Shown: positions 6,537-6,912 of the stretch, piece after piece
How the letters are laid out: every line of letters begins with the position of its first letter
How positions within the stretch are numbered: the stretch's first letter is position 1
Assembly: GCA_916720285.1 (NCBI GenBank)
Contig: CAKAQP010000123.1
Coordinates: 1-6,912, forward strand
Direction of reading: 5' to 3'
DNA length: 6,912 nt
Source of the DNA: an uncultured Lachnoanaerobaculum sp.
GTDB lineage: Bacteria > Bacillota > Clostridia > Lachnospirales > Lachnospiraceae
Program-made: the position numbers and the translations under genes
Notes under the pieces: generated by a model
The model's input: only the letters and a program-made list of their open reading frames with translations
The model's database searches: none
Told to the model about the DNA's origin: nothing

Positions 6537-6566
6537 TAAAAAAAAGCCCCCGACTTTAAGTCGGGG
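6537..6566 (-). terminator. Rho-independent terminator of the right-hand surface gene
   Basis: On the minus strand CCCCGACTT and AAGTCGGGG (6548-6566) form a GC-rich stem (7 bp with a 5-nt loop, or up to 9 bp). It is followed by a run of eight T (6538-6545 read on the minus strand). It lies 9 nt after the stop codon at 6576. The plus strand has no T-run after the stem, so it is directional. Confidence 0.9.
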
Positions 6567-6575
6567 ACCGAAAAA

Positions 6576-6912
6576 TTATCTTTCTTCTTTTTTCTTGAAT
6601 GCCAGTGCCATTGCAGCTGCGATTGAACTCATTAGAATAAATACATATCCTCTTACGTCCTTTCTGTCCTCTGTCTTCGGTACTGCAAGTGCCATTCTTG
6701 TACTGCTTGGTACAGGTGTCACTTTCTGTGGCTGTGGATTCTTGCTAGGTGTTGGTGTGTCTATCAAGATCACAGGATCCTCTATTGCATTCTTTGATGT
6801 TGTATTATTGTTTACAGTCGCCTGTCCCGGTCTTACACTCGTGCTTCCACCTGAACTTGAACTTCCGCTTCCACCTCTGCTTGTGTTTGAGCTTGTCGCT
6901 ATTGACGGTGTC
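6576..6912 (-). CDS. Cell-surface protein, C-terminal 111 residues with sorting-like anchor (5' end beyond window)
   Basis: The minus-strand frame is open from the right edge to TAA at 6576-6578, so only the C-terminus is seen. Visible residues 1-25 are Ser/Gly/Thr-rich low complexity. Residues 26-71 are a Pro/Thr/Asn-rich linker with TPTP and PQPQ, typical of a wall-spanning stalk. The end has the plan of a sortase signal: VPKTED (77-82), a short charged link, a hydrophobic span at about 88-105 (GYVFILMSSIAAAMALAF), then the tail KKKEER. The canonical Gly of LPxTG is replaced by Glu. The protein is therefore membrane-anchored for certain in plan, and wall-linked only if a sortase accepts this motif. 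An internal ATG at 6773 could be mistaken for a start, but the composition and the open frame continue upstream. The terminator at 6537-6566 follows. Function of the exposed part is unknown. Confidence 0.88.
   Translation of the reverse strand, partial: TPSIATSSNTSRGGSGSSSSGGSTSVRPGQATVNNNTTSKNAIEDPVILIDTPTPSKNPQPQKVTPVPSSTRMALAVPKTEDRKDVRGYVFILMSSIAAAMALAFKKKEER

Noticed and set aside
6576..6773. Independent 65-residue membrane protein starting at the ATG at 6773
   Set aside because: The same frame continues open to the right edge with matching Ser/Gly/Thr/Pro-rich composition, and there is no ribosome binding site at that ATG. It is the C-terminus of a larger surface protein.
1..6912. CRISPR array, tRNA/rRNA, toxin-antitoxin, prophage or insertion sequence
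   Set aside because: No regularly spaced repeats, cloverleaf-like sequence, transposase or integrase frame, or paired terminal repeats were seen on either strand by eye.

Overview
The window looks like a piece of a low-GC Gram-positive genome, most likely an anaerobic Clostridia (possibly Lachnospiraceae-like). This rests on AT-rich intergenic DNA, strong AGGAGG-type ribosome binding sites, AGA-dominated arginine codons, secreted cysteine-free surface proteins, and a C-terminal anchor of the cell-wall-sorting type. The taxonomic placement is inference.

Layout. Positions 1-2440 (minus strand) hold the first 813 codons of a very large secreted surface protein that runs off the left edge. It starts with a clear signal peptide, contains no cysteine, and its visible end resembles the start of a DUF11-type (Ig-like, isopeptide/adhesin stalk) repeat. 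Positions 2441-2914 are a divergent, AT-rich intergenic region. Its left part carries an extended -10 promoter, a tiny leader ORF and a long imperfect hairpin in the 5' leader of the surface gene. Its right part carries a promoter followed by two NrdR-type boxes, with starts 31 bp apart, in front of the ribonucleotide reductase operon.

Positions 2915-6412 (plus strand) are a tightly packed three-gene operon: a glutaredoxin/NrdH-like redoxin, the class I ribonucleotide reductase large subunit (alpha, with N-terminal ATP-cone) and the small subunit (beta, with all six metal ligands and the radical tyrosine). The genes overlap by 1 and 8 nt. The redoxin probably re-reduces the C-terminal CxxC of alpha. 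Alpha reduces ribonucleoside diphosphates using a radical generated in beta. NrdR would repress the operon when dNTP/dATP is high. The beta sequence looks class Ia-like rather than class Ib, and no nrdI is present in the operon.

Positions 6413-6575 contain two face-to-face terminators, one for each strand. Positions 6576-6912 (minus strand) are the last 111 codons of a second surface protein, with a Gly/Ser/Thr/Pro-rich stalk, a degenerate sorting signal (VPKTED), a membrane span and a basic tail. The nrd operon therefore sits between two cell-surface genes on the opposite strand.

I see no CRISPR array, tRNA, rRNA, transposase or clear mobile element, and no convincing wholly new system. The points most worth a second look are the leader ORF/hairpin ahead of the surface gene, the altered ATP-cone residues in the large subunit, the atypical CGKC redoxin, and the non-canonical sorting signal.
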